From Chthoniobacteraceae bacterium (GTDB lineage: Bacteria; Verrucomicrobiota; Verrucomicrobiia; Chthoniobacterales; Chthoniobacteraceae), in NCBI GenBank assembly GCA_947449735.1, contig CANFTB010000016.1:1-64000 (forward strand): DNA of 64,000 nt, in the 5' to 3' direction. The translations under genes and the position numbers were made by a program. Positions 28,101 to 36,566 of the stretch are shown in pieces; within the stretch, counting starts at the first letter, position 1; every line of letters begins with the position of its first letter. The notes beneath the pieces were generated by a model. That model made no database searches, was not told the origin of the DNA, and saw only the letters and a program-made list of their open reading frames with translations.

Positions 28101-28794
28101 GGAGATGGAGGGGACCCAGGCCCAGCTGTACCGCGCGGAGTTGAAGCGCGCCAGGCAGGCGCTCTTGAAGATTAAGAGTTCTAGGGAGTTGGACAAGGAG
28201 CGCTTCAACGTGCTCACGTCCCTGCTGCGTCTGCGCCAGATTTGCTGTCATCCGGGCTTGGTGAGCGACGAACACGGCCACGCCGACAGTGCCAAGATGG
28301 AGGCGCTGGTGGACCTGCTCGAGCCGCTGGTGGAGAGAGGTCAGAAGGTGCTGGTATTCTCTCAGTTCGTGGAGATGCTGGCGCGCATCGAGCGGGAGAT
28401 CGACGCCCGTCAGTGGGACTCTTTCCTGCTGACCGGCGAGACGGAGGATCGCGGAGAGCTGGTCGAGTCCTTCCAAAAGCACGAGGGCGGGGCCGTGTTT
28501 TTGATTTCGCTGCGGGCGGGTGGGATGGGGGTGAACTTGACCTCAGCCTCCTACGTGGTTTTGTTCGACCCTTGGTGGAACCCGGCCGTGGAAAACCAGG
28601 CGATCGACCGGACGCATCGCATCGGACAGACCCAGCAGGTGATCGCGTACCGGCTTGTGGCCAGCGGTTCCGTGGAGGAGAAGATCCGACAGTTGCAGAG
28701 GACCAAGAGCGCTATGGCCGGGGACATTCTCGGGGAAGAGACATTCGCCAAGGCGCTGACCCTCGACGATTTTCAGTTTCTATTGGAGGAATGA
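25168..28794 (+). CDS. SNF2-family DEAD/DEAH helicase with SWIM-like zinc motif
   Basis: I chose the ATG at MDAPQSEFPLLLESL because GGAGGG lies 8 nt upstream. This gives 1208 residues and drops 50 weak N-terminal ones. A SWIM-like cluster (CSECGTGGCGH) sits near residues 74-85, followed by about 600 residues with no clear domain. The C-terminal Swi2/Snf2 ATPase has motif I ADDMGLGKT (about 775), DEAQ (about 875), SGTP and the late motifs SLRAGGMGVNL and QAIDRTHRIGQ. Such ATPases translocate on double-stranded DNA and remodel protein-DNA complexes. A PD-(D/E)XK-like gene follows 3 nt after its stop. Confidence 0.92.
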   Translation: MDAPQSEFPLLLESLARLKAWEEEAAALQKAARVKVLPWVHPSRKERGLRGQIRSEGLSLHVDYTERVEGAVFGCSECGTGGCGHVLLIFSNYFNTPIAELMRLLAAPSVQSGGASAAAGTSRAGGKGGVSSTGDADPGVGVGFRAEVLKRLNRQLSAMERIYVEAVEGFYRRHAGSRLLTANALEVFLGNKPLAAWELVELWPRTPEGDWEAWLYLSVFLKNRGVQFPEFLEAVTKSADTAQLADDWERQQALRMWEEGLEKMLAEDAVESERTRWEARLVMRPEAVHVQWLRGGALEAGEQGEWQDAADFPFSDMAALLDAGRIDCSDQTRILVEMFLMCGGASGMISYGRMDAREGLARLLTHPILEERVIAVSGNLLCRSARRMQWRLSPEAGSRGGDLGANYVLELVFEDGQKPPAPLFSAGGSVNLYFTTDTVFRTAPLLKVDPSVPLRIPAAGLLSGRAMQFLAGLGVPLPGELENRVWALEPEVRLRCRLEERGGEERLCVRACAQVRAAEGDAETEQHPGGGEQVYTQQGWMVSRAMPKRKDRVLVLNDARMKQVPRLLKEIGTSRFRVEDESWDRLIGRRFPEEFSAWMEELPAGVHVDLEGDLASLKDAVVSGSLHLEALEASPDWFDLHVALTLSDTELTKEEIRMLLEARGKFVRLKDKGWRKLEFELDEEQEDQLSELGINPLELGGPPQRYHALQLAASAASHLIEQQVREGILRRATELQTSVTPPVPEAVQATLRAYQVEGFHFLSYLSSNRFGGILADDMGLGKTLQTLAWISWLKADPGFAGKTVLVVCPKSVVQNWVIESERFVPGLRALIWRGGDAAALRKTLKDVDLLVINYAQLRISAEVVTRVEWGAVVLDEAQYIKNPASQTATAACALQGAHRLALSGTPIENRLLDLWSIMHFAMPGLLGLRAHFNKNYDSRTDPLARRRLAARIRPFILRRTKGEVAKDLPERIEEDLVVEMEGTQAQLYRAELKRARQALLKIKSSRELDKERFNVLTSLLRLRQICCHPGLVSDEHGHADSAKMEALVDLLEPLVERGQKVLVFSQFVEMLARIEREIDARQWDSFLLTGETEDRGELVESFQKHEGGAVFLISLRAGGMGVNLTSASYVVLFDPWWNPAVENQAIDRTHRIGQTQQVIAYRLVASGSVEEKIRQLQRTKSAMAGDILGEETFAKALTLDDFQFLLEE

Positions 28795-28797
28795 CCG

Positions 28798-29502
28798 GTG
28801 GGCAGTCCCCAAAGCGCAAAGATCCTGCTTCTCAAGCGGCTCGCGTTTCGGTGGGCCCTGGGGCAGGGGTTTCGCGTCGCGGCGATAGACCTGCCCCTGC
28901 CGCAGCTCAAGATCCGACTGGATGTGGCCGCCTGCAAGCCCGAGCCGCCCCGGAGGGTGCGCGGCAAGACCGTTTTTAAACCCGGGGCGACGGTGGTTTT
29001 TGAATGCAAGACGAGCCGGGCTGAGTTTCTGAAGGAGACCAGGTGCGAGGATTCGATCCAGATCCGGATCGAGGAGCTTCAGGCGCAGCGGCTGGTTTAT
29101 GAGGAGTCTTTGCGCAGGAACTTTCCCACGCTGAGGGAGGGAGAGACCCTTTTTCCCGAGTACGACGTATTCAAGTACCGGGATCTGGGTTTGGAGCCTT
29201 ACAACCTCCTTATGGACGAGCTTGACGAGCTCACCCGGCGGGTGCGGGCCAATGGAAAGTTCGCAAAACTGATGCGCTGGCGGGCTGCCAGCCTTCATTA
29301 CCTGGTGGTGGAGCCCGGGGTTGCGGGCGTCGGGGAGCTGCCCCCCGGCTGGGGCCTGTTGGAACGTGGGGAGGCTTCGCTGGAACTTCTGGTGCGCGCC
29401 GAGTGGAAGGAGAGCACGGACTTGAATCGATGGAACTTCATGAACAGGATAGCGTTGGCTGCAACCTCCGGGCTGGATCGGAGACTGGACGGCGGGTGGT
29501 GA
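28798..29502 (+). CDS. PD-(D/E)XK nuclease-like protein, MmcB-related
   Basis: The GTG start has GGAGGA 7 nt upstream, inside the end of the helicase gene, implying coupling. The 234-residue protein has no signal peptide. Residues 42-71 (RLDVAAC...VVFECKTSRAEFLKE) give an Asp and then ECK, the pattern of a PD-(D/E)XK nuclease, resembling the ECK/EVK-S-R-x-D-F segment of MmcB-type DNA-repair proteins. The C-terminal half (LMRWRAASLHYLVVEPGVA) could be a continuation of that fold. The substrate is unknown. The adjoining helicase suggests action on DNA. A catalytically inactive binding protein is also possible. Confidence 0.65.
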   Translation: MGSPQSAKILLLKRLAFRWALGQGFRVAAIDLPLPQLKIRLDVAACKPEPPRRVRGKTVFKPGATVVFECKTSRAEFLKETRCEDSIQIRIEELQAQRLVYEESLRRNFPTLREGETLFPEYDVFKYRDLGLEPYNLLMDELDELTRRVRANGKFAKLMRWRAASLHYLVVEPGVAGVGELPPGWGLLERGEASLELLVRAEWKESTDLNRWNFMNRIALAATSGLDRRLDGGW

Positions 29503-29713
29503 GTCCGTTTTCCGCGGGTTTTTTCGGGGGGAGGCTCCGGTTGCGGGCGCGTAAAAATCTCGTTTGATTTAAATTCCTGAAATCGAATACCCTAATGCCT
29601 CGGGCCTGGCTCTTTCAGGGCTTGAACGCGCAGTTTGCGTTGTCATTGTCTGAATCGAAACTAACTTACTGTTCCCTGAGGGGAGAAATCCCCAATTAGC
29701 ACCCAATATCTCT

Positions 29714-30316
29714 ATGCATCCATTTTTTGTCTGGTTTCTCTCCATGGCCGTTTGGTGGTTCGTGTCTTCTTTCTTTGAGTGGACGTTGCATCGGTTCGTG
29801 ATGCACCGGCCGGTGGGTTCCTTTGACTATCCCTTCAAGGCCCACGCCGTCATACATCATCAGGTTTTCAAGGCGGACCACACTTACCACCTGATTAACC
29901 CGAGCGACCGCAAGACGATCCCTATGGCGTGGTGGAACGGCCCCGTTCTGGTGTTGATCGCTTCGCTGCCGGTCGTTCCCGTCGCACTCCTGCTGCAGAA
30001 CCTCTGGGTTTGGGTGGGCGCCGCGTCTGGCACTGCGATCTACTACTCCATCTACGAGTACATCCATTGGTGCATGCACCTTCCCAAAGACCGCACGGTG
30101 GAGCGTTCCTGGTTGTACCGCCGCCTGAACGGACATCACCTTTTGCACCACAGGTACATGCACAAGAATTTTAACGTGGTGTTTCCCCTGGCCGATTTTT
30201 GCCTGGGAACCCTGATACTGCGTTCCAAGATCCGTTTCGCCCAGCCGACCGGCCCTGCGGTTCCGGACGTGCAGCCAGTCGGGGTACCGTTGGAAGAGGC
30301 GCAAGCCGCCCACTAG
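29714..30316 (+). CDS. Fatty acid hydroxylase/sterol desaturase superfamily membrane protein
   Basis: This 200-residue integral membrane protein carries the His clusters of the di-iron hydroxylase superfamily: WTLHRFVMH, HAVIHHQVF...DHTYH, and HHLLHHRYMHKNFNVVFPLAD near the C-terminus. Two to four hydrophobic segments place it in the membrane. The family hydroxylates or desaturates lipids and carotenoids, and the substrate here is unknown. It is monocistronic, with an A/T-rich 211-bp region upstream and a strong terminator after it. Confidence 0.88.
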   Translation: MHPFFVWFLSMAVWWFVSSFFEWTLHRFVMHRPVGSFDYPFKAHAVIHHQVFKADHTYHLINPSDRKTIPMAWWNGPVLVLIASLPVVPVALLLQNLWVWVGAASGTAIYYSIYEYIHWCMHLPKDRTVERSWLYRRLNGHHLLHHRYMHKNFNVVFPLADFCLGTLILRSKIRFAQPTGPAVPDVQPVGVPLEEAQAAH

Positions 30317-30346
30317 GGGCAAGCGACTTCAAGGTTTTTACATCGA

Positions 30347-30375
30347 AAACCCGCCTTCCAAGAGGCGGGTTTTTT
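30347..30375 (+). terminator. Rho-independent terminator
   Basis: AAACCCGCCT and AGGCGGGTTT form a perfect 10-bp stem with a 6-nt loop, followed by a T-tract, just after the hydroxylase gene. Confidence 0.95.
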
Positions 30376-30554
30376 GTGCCCCAGAGAGAGGCTCCGGGAT
30401 CCCGGCTCTGCGTTTTCTGGAGTGAGTGGCGGGCCGCTGGGCGGAAGGTGGGTGCACTGGGCCGGTTTTGGCGGAGGTTATTTCTCGTTGAGAAAAATGG
30501 GTGAACCTTTTTGTTTTCTTTTCTGCTGCTGCTTTTTTGAATAAACCTTAACTT

Positions 30555-30620
30555 ATGCCTCCACCAAACCGACTGTTCTGGGTAGGCATGACCATTCAAT
30601 TTTTCGTACATGAATCCTGA
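30555..30620 (+). other. Possible upstream ORF overlapping the Sel1 gene start
   Basis: An ATG opens a 21-codon frame (MPPPNRLFWVGMTIQFFVHES) that ends 10 nt inside the Sel1-repeat gene. Neither it nor the Sel1 ATG has a clear Shine-Dalgarno. It could be a translational leader or chance. The 293-bp gap before the Sel1 gene otherwise holds only the terminator and T-rich sequence. Confidence 0.25.
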
Positions 30621-31560
30621 ACAAGCTATCTCCTGGTTTCAGAAGGCGTCCGATCTCGGAAGTGCCGACGGCACATGTAGTTTAGGGCTTTGTTACTATC
30701 AGGGACTCGGGGTGGAGAGGGACCTGATCCAGGCCGTCCGTTACTTTAAGAAGGCGGCCGAGGGCGGGAGCGTCAGGGGAATGTTTAACTTTGGTTTCTG
30801 TCTGTATCAGGGGAGCGGTGTCAGGCGCGACTATGAGCAGGCTGCGTCCTGGTACATGCGGGCCGCGGAGATGGGGCATGTTCAGGCCATGTACAGCTTG
30901 GGGCGCTGCTTCCACACGGGCCATGGGGTTCTTAAGGATGCTCCCGAAGCGGTTTATTGGTTCAAGAAGGCGGCCGAACGGGATGACTTGGATGCTATGG
31001 TGTCCATCGGAGTTGCCTATTACGAAGGGCACGGCGTCTCGAAAAGTCCGGTGCGTGCCGTGGAGTGGTTCAAAAAGGCTGTGGAACTGGGCAGCTCTGA
31101 CGCGATGAACAGCTTGGGTGTGTGTTATTTTTGGGGGCAGGGGGTGGAGGAAAACGCTTCGGAGGCCATAAACTGGTTCAGGAAGGCGGCGGAGGTGGGG
31201 AGTGGCGCCGCCATGGTGAATCTGGGCCACTGCTGCTACTGGGGAACCGGCGCCGAAAAGAGCCTAGAGGAGGCGCAGGGGTGGTATTCGAAGGCCGCGG
31301 ACGCGGGCAATGTTTACGGCATGTTTTACGCGGGAAGTTCCCACTGCGAGACGGTGGCGATGCAACCCCGGTCTGATTTGTCCTCCTCGTGGAAAAGGGA
31401 GCAGGGTAAGCAGGAGTTACTTATGGGAGTTTCGGCCTGGGTCCAGCCAACCTCGCGCGTGCTGGCCGAGGGTCCTGAACCGGAGGTTCCTTTCCTCGAG
31501 CTGCCCGAGGAGGCGGCCGGGAAGGTGACCGAAGAAATGGGAATCGATTCCATCCCTTAG
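30610..31560 (+). CDS. Sel1-repeat (SLR) protein
   Basis: This 316-residue protein is made of about seven Sel1-like repeats of 36 residues, each with the pattern A-xx-WF-xKAAExG...A-M-xxLGxCYxxGxGVxxD. Sel1 solenoids mediate protein-protein contacts, often in signalling or envelope assembly. No signal peptide is visible at the chosen start, so it is predicted cytoplasmic. The last 70 residues are acidic and non-repetitive. It lies about 95 bp before the sigma-factor gene, in the same direction, and may share regulation. Confidence 0.85.
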   Translation: MNPEQAISWFQKASDLGSADGTCSLGLCYYQGLGVERDLIQAVRYFKKAAEGGSVRGMFNFGFCLYQGSGVRRDYEQAASWYMRAAEMGHVQAMYSLGRCFHTGHGVLKDAPEAVYWFKKAAERDDLDAMVSIGVAYYEGHGVSKSPVRAVEWFKKAVELGSSDAMNSLGVCYFWGQGVEENASEAINWFRKAAEVGSGAAMVNLGHCCYWGTGAEKSLEEAQGWYSKAADAGNVYGMFYAGSSHCETVAMQPRSDLSSSWKREQGKQELLMGVSAWVQPTSRVLAEGPEPEVPFLELPEEAAGKVTEEMGIDSIP

Positions 31561-31655
31561 CGTCTGACCTTCCAAAAAAAACGCGATTTTTCCAAAGAAA
31601 CAGTTTCCCCCGCGGTATCCCCTCATAGAAGCCCACCCCTTCAACTCCCCAGAAC

Positions 31656-32210
31656 ATGTTTGGATCTAAAAACACAAAAAAAGCAGAGTGGGTTCAGACT
31701 GCGATGCAGCGCTACGAGCGCCCGTTGTTGCAGTATTCTTACAGTATTGTCCGGGATTTGGAACGGGCCCGTGATGTGGTTCAAGACACGTTTATGCGTT
31801 TGTACAAGCAGGAGCAGGAGGCAATCGAAGGCCATCTTTCGCAGTGGCTTTTCACCGTCTGCCGCAACTGTTCCCTGAAGGTCCTGCGCAGTCAGGAGCG
31901 TTACGTGCACGTCGAGTCTTCTGAGTTTGAAGGCCGCAGTTCCGATGAGCCGTCTCCAGCGTTTGAGCTGGAGCGCAAGGAGCGGGTCGCACGTTTGATG
32001 GAACTGGTGCAGGAATTGACCTCGAATCAGAAAGAGGTGGTCCGGCTTCGTTTTCAAAACTTTCATTCTTATCAGGAGATCAGCGACATCACCGGCCTGA
32101 GTGTCGGAAACGTCGGTTTCATCCTGAATGCGGCCATGCGCAGTCTTCGTGAGAAGATGGAGCGCGACGATCGCGAAGAGAAAATCATTTACCTTACCAA
32201 GACAGCTTGA
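31656..32210 (+). CDS. ECF-type RNA polymerase sigma factor
   Basis: This 184-residue protein has the two-domain layout of extracytoplasmic-function sigma factors. Region 2 (YERPLLQYSYSIVRDLERARDVVQDTFMRLYKQ) contacts the -10 element and core polymerase. Region 4 (VQELTSNQKEVVRLRFQNFHSYQEISDITGLSVGNVGFILNAAMRSLREKM) contains the -35-recognition helix-turn-helix. The linker is short and acidic. It is followed after 42 bp by a membrane protein that is probably its anti-sigma factor. Confidence 0.92.
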   Translation: MFGSKNTKKAEWVQTAMQRYERPLLQYSYSIVRDLERARDVVQDTFMRLYKQEQEAIEGHLSQWLFTVCRNCSLKVLRSQERYVHVESSEFEGRSSDEPSPAFELERKERVARLMELVQELTSNQKEVVRLRFQNFHSYQEISDITGLSVGNVGFILNAAMRSLREKMERDDREEKIIYLTKTA

Positions 32211-32252
32211 GTCCGCGGGCTCTTTGGAGCCCCTTGAACAACCTTACAGAAT

Positions 32253-32789
32253 ATGAATCGCAGCATCAGTGACAAAGATATAACCGACTACGTTCTCAAC
32301 GAGTTGCCTCCTCGTGAAAGATTGTATGTGGAGTCGATGATGCTGGGCTGCGAGCGTTCCCGAGAGGATGTTGTGGTCATGATGGAAATGTCCCGGCTCT
32401 TGGAGGAGGGGATGGAAAACGAGCTTGTAGGAGCTGACTTTAGTTTGGATGAAGAGCGCAGGAATACGATTTACGCTCATTCCTCAAACTTTGCCTGGAG
32501 AGCCGTGCTGCGTGTCGCCGCAACAGTGACTGCGATGGCTGCCTGCGTGGCGTTCTCAGTGGCGGCTCCAGTGATTTCAAAGTTTGCCTTCCGGACGCCC
32601 AACTCCAAGGGAATGGACACGCGCATCGCCTCTTCGGATAGCTCTGATGTGGTGGATCCCGCCGCCTTTCCGGTGGTGCTTCTCGAGAGCGAAGAGTCGG
32701 ACGAGTTCCCCACCCACGTATTGCTGCCCACCGGTGCCGTCAATCTGGGGGAAATGCCTCTGCCGTACATCGGCTCGGACGCCAACTAG
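32253..32789 (+). CDS. Putative membrane anti-sigma factor
   Basis: This 178-residue protein starts with ISDKDITDYVLNELPPRERLYVESMM, the helical opening found in many anti-sigma factors, but without the zinc HxxxCxxC motif. A single membrane segment (about 84-108, VLRVAATVTAMAACVAFSVAAPVI) separates a cytoplasmic N-terminal part from an exported Ser/Asp-rich tail. Position directly after an ECF sigma gene supports an anti-sigma role. This is inference from context and topology. Confidence 0.7.
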   Translation: MNRSISDKDITDYVLNELPPRERLYVESMMLGCERSREDVVVMMEMSRLLEEGMENELVGADFSLDEERRNTIYAHSSNFAWRAVLRVAATVTAMAACVAFSVAAPVISKFAFRTPNSKGMDTRIASSDSSDVVDPAAFPVVLLESEESDEFPTHVLLPTGAVNLGEMPLPYIGSDAN

Positions 32790-32856
32790 TCTTGTCTTTC
32801 AAAAGGGGGGTAACCCTGTCTTTTGAGGCCTTTCAGCCATACGCGAATTCTTTAAT

Positions 32857-32892
32857 AAGGGCCGGTCTCCATCATGGGGCCGGCCTTTTTTA
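32857..32892 (+). terminator. Rho-independent terminator after the sigma/anti-sigma pair
   Basis: AAGGGCCGGTCTCC pairs with GGGGCCGGCCTTT through an extended stem centred on GGCCGG/CCGGCC, followed by T-rich sequence. Confidence 0.88.
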
Positions 32893-32920
32893 TTCGAACT
32901 GCTCGCCCTGCTTCTGGCTC

Positions 32921-32960
32921 AAAAAAAACCGGCCACCCTTGGGGGGCGGCCGGTCTTCTT
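32921..32960 (-). terminator. Rho-independent terminator of the sucCD-gltA unit
   Basis: On the minus strand ACCGGCC (32954-32948) pairs with GGCCGGT (32934-32928), followed by eight T. It lies just past the gltA stop, and is separate from the plus-strand terminator next to it. Confidence 0.9.
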
Positions 32961-32979
32961 GCCTTTTTTGCCAGGCGGT

Positions 32980-34095
32980 TTAGCGGTCGGGGATCGGCTT
33001 GACGACCTTGCCAACTGCAGGGCCCGTGTATTCGCTCAAAGGACGGTAGAGGCGGTTGTCCGCGAGCTGCTCGAGGACGTGGGCCGTCCAACCTGCCGTG
33101 CGTGAGATCGCAAAAATCGGAGTGAACAGGTCCGTTGGGATGCCGAGGGAGTAGTAGACGGTCGCGGAGTAGAAATCCACGTTGGCATTAAGATGCTTCT
33201 TCTCGCGCATCACCTCTGCGATGCGCTCGCTCATGCGGATCCACTTTGGCTCGCCCAGCTGCTGGGTCAGTTTGATTGCCATGTTCCGCAGATGCGGCGC
33301 GCGAGGATCGAGCACCTTGTACACGCGGTGACCGATGCCCATGATCTTGGCCTTCTTTACAAACTGTTCCTCCAGCCAGGGATCCACGCGCTCCTCGGAA
33401 CCGATCTCCTGGAGCATGTGGATGACACCTTCGTTGGCGCCGCCGTGGAGCGGCCCCTTCAGCGTACCGATGGCCGAGGTGATCGCAGAGAACACATCGC
33501 TGAGCGTGGCAACTGTCACGCGCGCGGAGAAGGTGCTCGCGTTCATTCCGTGGTCGGCGTGGAGGACGTAGGCAACATCGAGGGTATCGGCTGCCTCTTT
33601 GGTGGGCACCTCGCCGTTGATCAGGTAGAGGAAGTGGGCGGCTTCACTCAGGTCCGTGCGCACGGGGGGGAGGTCTTTGCCCTGGCGGATGCGGTGGAAG
33701 TACGCGGCGATCAGGCCGATCTTGGCGGTAATCGCAATGGAGCGCTCGTAGTTGGCGTTCTCTCCGGTGGCTGTGTCAAAAACGCCCAGCATTGAAACGC
33801 CGGTGCGGATCACATCCATCGGGCCTGCGTTCTTCGGTGCGGACTTGAGGAAAGCGATGATTTCCTCGGGAAGCGAACGAGCCGCGCGCAGCTTGGAGGT
33901 CAGCTCGGCGAGTTGCTCCTGATTGGGCAACTCCCCGTGCCAGAGGAGGTAAATGACCTCCTCGAAGCTCACCTTTCCCGCAAGTTCGTTGATGTCGTAG
34001 CCCGCGTAGATGAGCTGTCCGATATCTCCGAGCACGTCGGAGATGGCGGTGGTGTTTGCAACAATTCCTTCGAGTCCTTTGGCGACGAGCGGCAT
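32980..34095 (-). CDS. gltA: Citrate synthase
   Basis: This enzyme condenses acetyl-CoA and oxaloacetate, the entry to the TCA cycle. The 371-residue form is the short type shared with Gram-positive citrate and 2-methylcitrate synthases. Catalytic landmarks are HGGANEGVI, GIGHRVYKVLDPRAPHLR, DFYSATVYYSLGIP and the C-terminal RTAGWTAHVLEQ. It lies 42 bp after sucD and is closed by a terminator, so it is the last gene of a sucC-sucD-gltA operon. A methylcitrate role cannot be excluded by sequence, but the context favours the TCA cycle. Confidence 0.94.
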   Translation of the reverse strand: MPLVAKGLEGIVANTTAISDVLGDIGQLIYAGYDINELAGKVSFEEVIYLLWHGELPNQEQLAELTSKLRAARSLPEEIIAFLKSAPKNAGPMDVIRTGVSMLGVFDTATGENANYERSIAITAKIGLIAAYFHRIRQGKDLPPVRTDLSEAAHFLYLINGEVPTKEAADTLDVAYVLHADHGMNASTFSARVTVATLSDVFSAITSAIGTLKGPLHGGANEGVIHMLQEIGSEERVDPWLEEQFVKKAKIMGIGHRVYKVLDPRAPHLRNMAIKLTQQLGEPKWIRMSERIAEVMREKKHLNANVDFYSATVYYSLGIPTDLFTPIFAISRTAGWTAHVLEQLADNRLYRPLSEYTGPAVGKVVKPIPDR

Positions 34096-34137
34096 AAGTT
34101 CAGGGTGCTTGGCTTTTAATCGGCGTTCAAGTGGAGA

Positions 34138-35046
34138 CTAAACTTTCCCCCACAACTTCAGCAGGGTTTCTGCCATGACTGACGGGGTTTCCGCAACTGC
34201 GATTCCTGCGGCCCTCATCGCGGCAATCTTTCCTTCCGCGGTTCCTTTGCCGCCCGAAACGATGGCTCCCGCATGGCCCATCCGGCGTCCGGGAGGCGCG
34301 GTGGTCCCCGCGATGAAACCAGCGATTGGCTTCTTGCAGTGGGCTCCGGCCCATTCAGCGGCCTCTTCCTCGGCCGTTCCACCGATTTCGCCGATCATGA
34401 TAATCGCCTCGGTTTCCGGGTCTTCGTTGAACATTCGGAGCACGTCCAGGTGCGAGGTTCCGTTCACGGGATCGCCCCCGATTCCGACGCATGTGGATTG
34501 GCCGTATCCACGCGAGGTGAGCTGCCACACCGCTTCGTAGGTCAGCGTGCCCGAGCGGGACACCACGCCGACGTTTCCTTTTTTGTGAATATGCCCGGGA
34601 GCGATGCCGATGCGGCAACCGCCGTGGGAATCCTTGCCTTCGCCCGGGGTCACTAGTCCGGGACAGTTTGGCCCGATCAAGCGCATGCTGCCCCCGTGGA
34701 TCTTGGCTTTGACCCGGATCATGTCGTTGATCGGGATGCCTTCGGTGATCGCTACGGTCAGGGCGAGTCCCGCATCAGAGCATTCGAGGATGGCGTCCGC
34801 AGCGAAGGGAGGGGGAACGAACACCACGGAGACGGTGGCCCCTGTTTCGCGTGCCGCCTCTTCAACCGTGTCGAACACGGGCACTTTGTAGCCGGCGTGT
34901 TCAAAAAACTGGCCGCCCTTTCCGGGGGTGACCCCGGCCACGATCTGGGTGCCGTAGTCCAGCGACAACTGGGCGTGTTTGGCGCCGAAGCTGCCGGTGA
35001 TGCCCTGTACCAGAACGCGGGTTTTGGAGTTTACGAGAATAGACAT
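34138..35046 (-). CDS. sucD: Succinate-CoA ligase (ADP-forming) subunit alpha
   Basis: This subunit binds CoA and carries the phosphorylated active-site histidine of succinyl-CoA synthetase. The 302-residue protein begins [25 protein letters not shown] and has the CoA-binding fold, the family motif [27 protein letters not shown] and the phospho-His segment [17 protein letters not shown]. It is 20 bp downstream of sucC. Confidence 0.97.
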   Translation of the reverse strand: MSILVNSKTRVLVQGITGSFGAKHAQLSLDYGTQIVAGVTPGKGGQFFEHAGYKVPVFDTVEEAARETGATVSVVFVPPPFAADAILECSDAGLALTVAITEGIPINDMIRVKAKIHGGSMRLIGPNCPGLVTPGEGKDSHGGCRIGIAPGHIHKKGNVGVVSRSGTLTYEAVWQLTSRGYGQSTCVGIGGDPVNGTSHLDVLRMFNEDPETEAIIMIGEIGGTAEEEAAEWAGAHCKKPIAGFIAGTTAPPGRRMGHAGAIVSGGKGTAEGKIAAMRAAGIAVAETPSVMAETLLKLWGKV

Positions 35047-35066
35047 GATGAATGATCCGGTGGGGA

Positions 35067-36254
35067 TTAGGCCGCGTGAACCGAGGCGACGATTTTGTCG
35101 GCGGCGTCCGCCATGGTGGAGGCGCTCTGCAGCTTCAGGCCGCTTTCCGCGAGCGTTTTCTTGCCGGCAGGGCCGTTGTTTCCTTCAAGCCGCACCACAA
35201 GGGGAAGGCTCAACCCCGTTTCCTTTGCCGCGTCGACGATCCCGTGGGCGATGACATCGCAATCCATGATGCCGCCGAAAATATTCACCAAGATGCCCTT
35301 AACTGCCTTGTCGCCAAGGATGATGTTGAAGGCGGCCGTGACCTGCTCCTTGGTGGCGCCGCCGCCCACGTCGAGGAAGTTGGCTGGTTTGCCTCCGGCG
35401 TGCTGGATGATGTCCATGGTGGCCATGGCGAGTCCGGCGCCGTTCACCAGGCAGGCGATGTTTCCGTCCAGACCGATGTAGTTCAGGTTGAACTCGCTGG
35501 CGGCCACTTCGCGGGGGTCCTCCTCGGACTTGTCGCGGAGCGCCGCGACTCCCGGCTGGCGGTAGAGGGCGTTGTCGTCGAAATTAAACTTTGCGTCGAG
35601 CGCGAGCAGCCGGTTGTCCGGGGTTACGACCAGCGGATTGACTTCCACCAGCGTGCAGTCCGTTTCCGTGTAGGTGCGGTAGAGGGCCGTGAAGAGCTTT
35701 GTGGCCTGGGTCATCAAGCTGCCGCGCAGTCCAAGTGCGGCGGCGATCTTTCGGGTCTGGTAAGGCTGCAGACCAATGAGGGGATCTACTGAAACACGGA
35801 TGATCTTCTCGGGTGTGTGTTCCGCCACTGCCTCGATGTCCATTCCACCTTCGGTGCTCGCGATGACCATCGGAGCCGAGGTGGTCCGGTCGAAGAGGAT
35901 CGCGAAATACAGTTCCTTCGCAATGTCCACCGCTTCAGCAACAAGCAGCGTAGAAACGAGTTTTCCTTCCGGTCCAGTCTGGTGGGTGATCAGCGCGTGC
36001 CCCAGCATTTGTTCGGCGAGATGCCGTGCTTCCGCCGGCGTCTTGCAGAGATGAACTCCGCCTTTGAACCCGTTGTCAAAAGTTCCTTTGCCGCGTCCGC
36101 CCGCGTGGATCTGAGCCTTGACCACGATCTGGCTTGCTCCGAGGGAAGTGGCCGCCTGTTCGGCTTCCTCGGGCGTGAATGCGGCTTTCCCTTTGGGAGA
36201 TGCGACACCGAATTTCTGGAACAGTTCGCGGGCTTGGTACTCGTGGATATTCAT
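35067..36254 (-). CDS. sucC: Succinate-CoA ligase (ADP-forming) subunit beta
   Basis: The beta subunit supplies the ATP-grasp nucleotide site and the succinate site. It is 395 residues, begins [17 protein letters not shown], and has [12 protein letters not shown] in the ATP-grasp fold, [11 protein letters not shown] and the C-terminal [17 protein letters not shown] and RLEGNN segments. It heads the operon. The upstream 312-bp gap contains a perfect 17-bp palindrome that could be an operator. Confidence 0.97.
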   Translation of the reverse strand: MNIHEYQARELFQKFGVASPKGKAAFTPEEAEQAATSLGASQIVVKAQIHAGGRGKGTFDNGFKGGVHLCKTPAEARHLAEQMLGHALITHQTGPEGKLVSTLLVAEAVDIAKELYFAILFDRTTSAPMVIASTEGGMDIEAVAEHTPEKIIRVSVDPLIGLQPYQTRKIAAALGLRGSLMTQATKLFTALYRTYTETDCTLVEVNPLVVTPDNRLLALDAKFNFDDNALYRQPGVAALRDKSEEDPREVAASEFNLNYIGLDGNIACLVNGAGLAMATMDIIQHAGGKPANFLDVGGGATKEQVTAAFNIILGDKAVKGILVNIFGGIMDCDVIAHGIVDAAKETGLSLPLVVRLEGNNGPAGKKTLAESGLKLQSASTMADAADKIVASVHAA

Positions 36255-36566
36255 GAACGGATTTAATGCAGACGCCAGTCTGCCTCACGCGCCGGCAGAG
36301 AGATTTCCTGAGGGAAAATGTTTCCTTGGCACAGTGGCGGACACAATAGCGGAGGGCTTTTCTAGAGGACTATTCCCTCGGGAAGCAAGGGAAGGTTTGC
36401 AGGAAGTCCTGAAATTTTCAGGAGGGGGCGACTTGCGGCGCAATACGCACCGTAGGCAACATGTGCCATCTTACCCGTTTGGGTGCGATTTCGGATCGTC
36501 TCCCCAGACGTTTGCCGATCGAGCGCTGGATGCCGGCTCGTTCCTCAATGGACTTTTAATGCGTCC
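36255..36566. promoter_or_regulatory. Regulatory gap upstream of sucC with a palindrome
   Basis: This 312-bp stretch has no gene. At 36407-36423 lies TCCTGAAATTTTCAGGA, a perfect 8+1+8 inverted repeat about 150 bp upstream of the sucC start. It has no adjoining T-tract, so it looks more like a protein-binding site than a terminator. No clear -10/-35 pair could be picked out. Confidence 0.45.
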
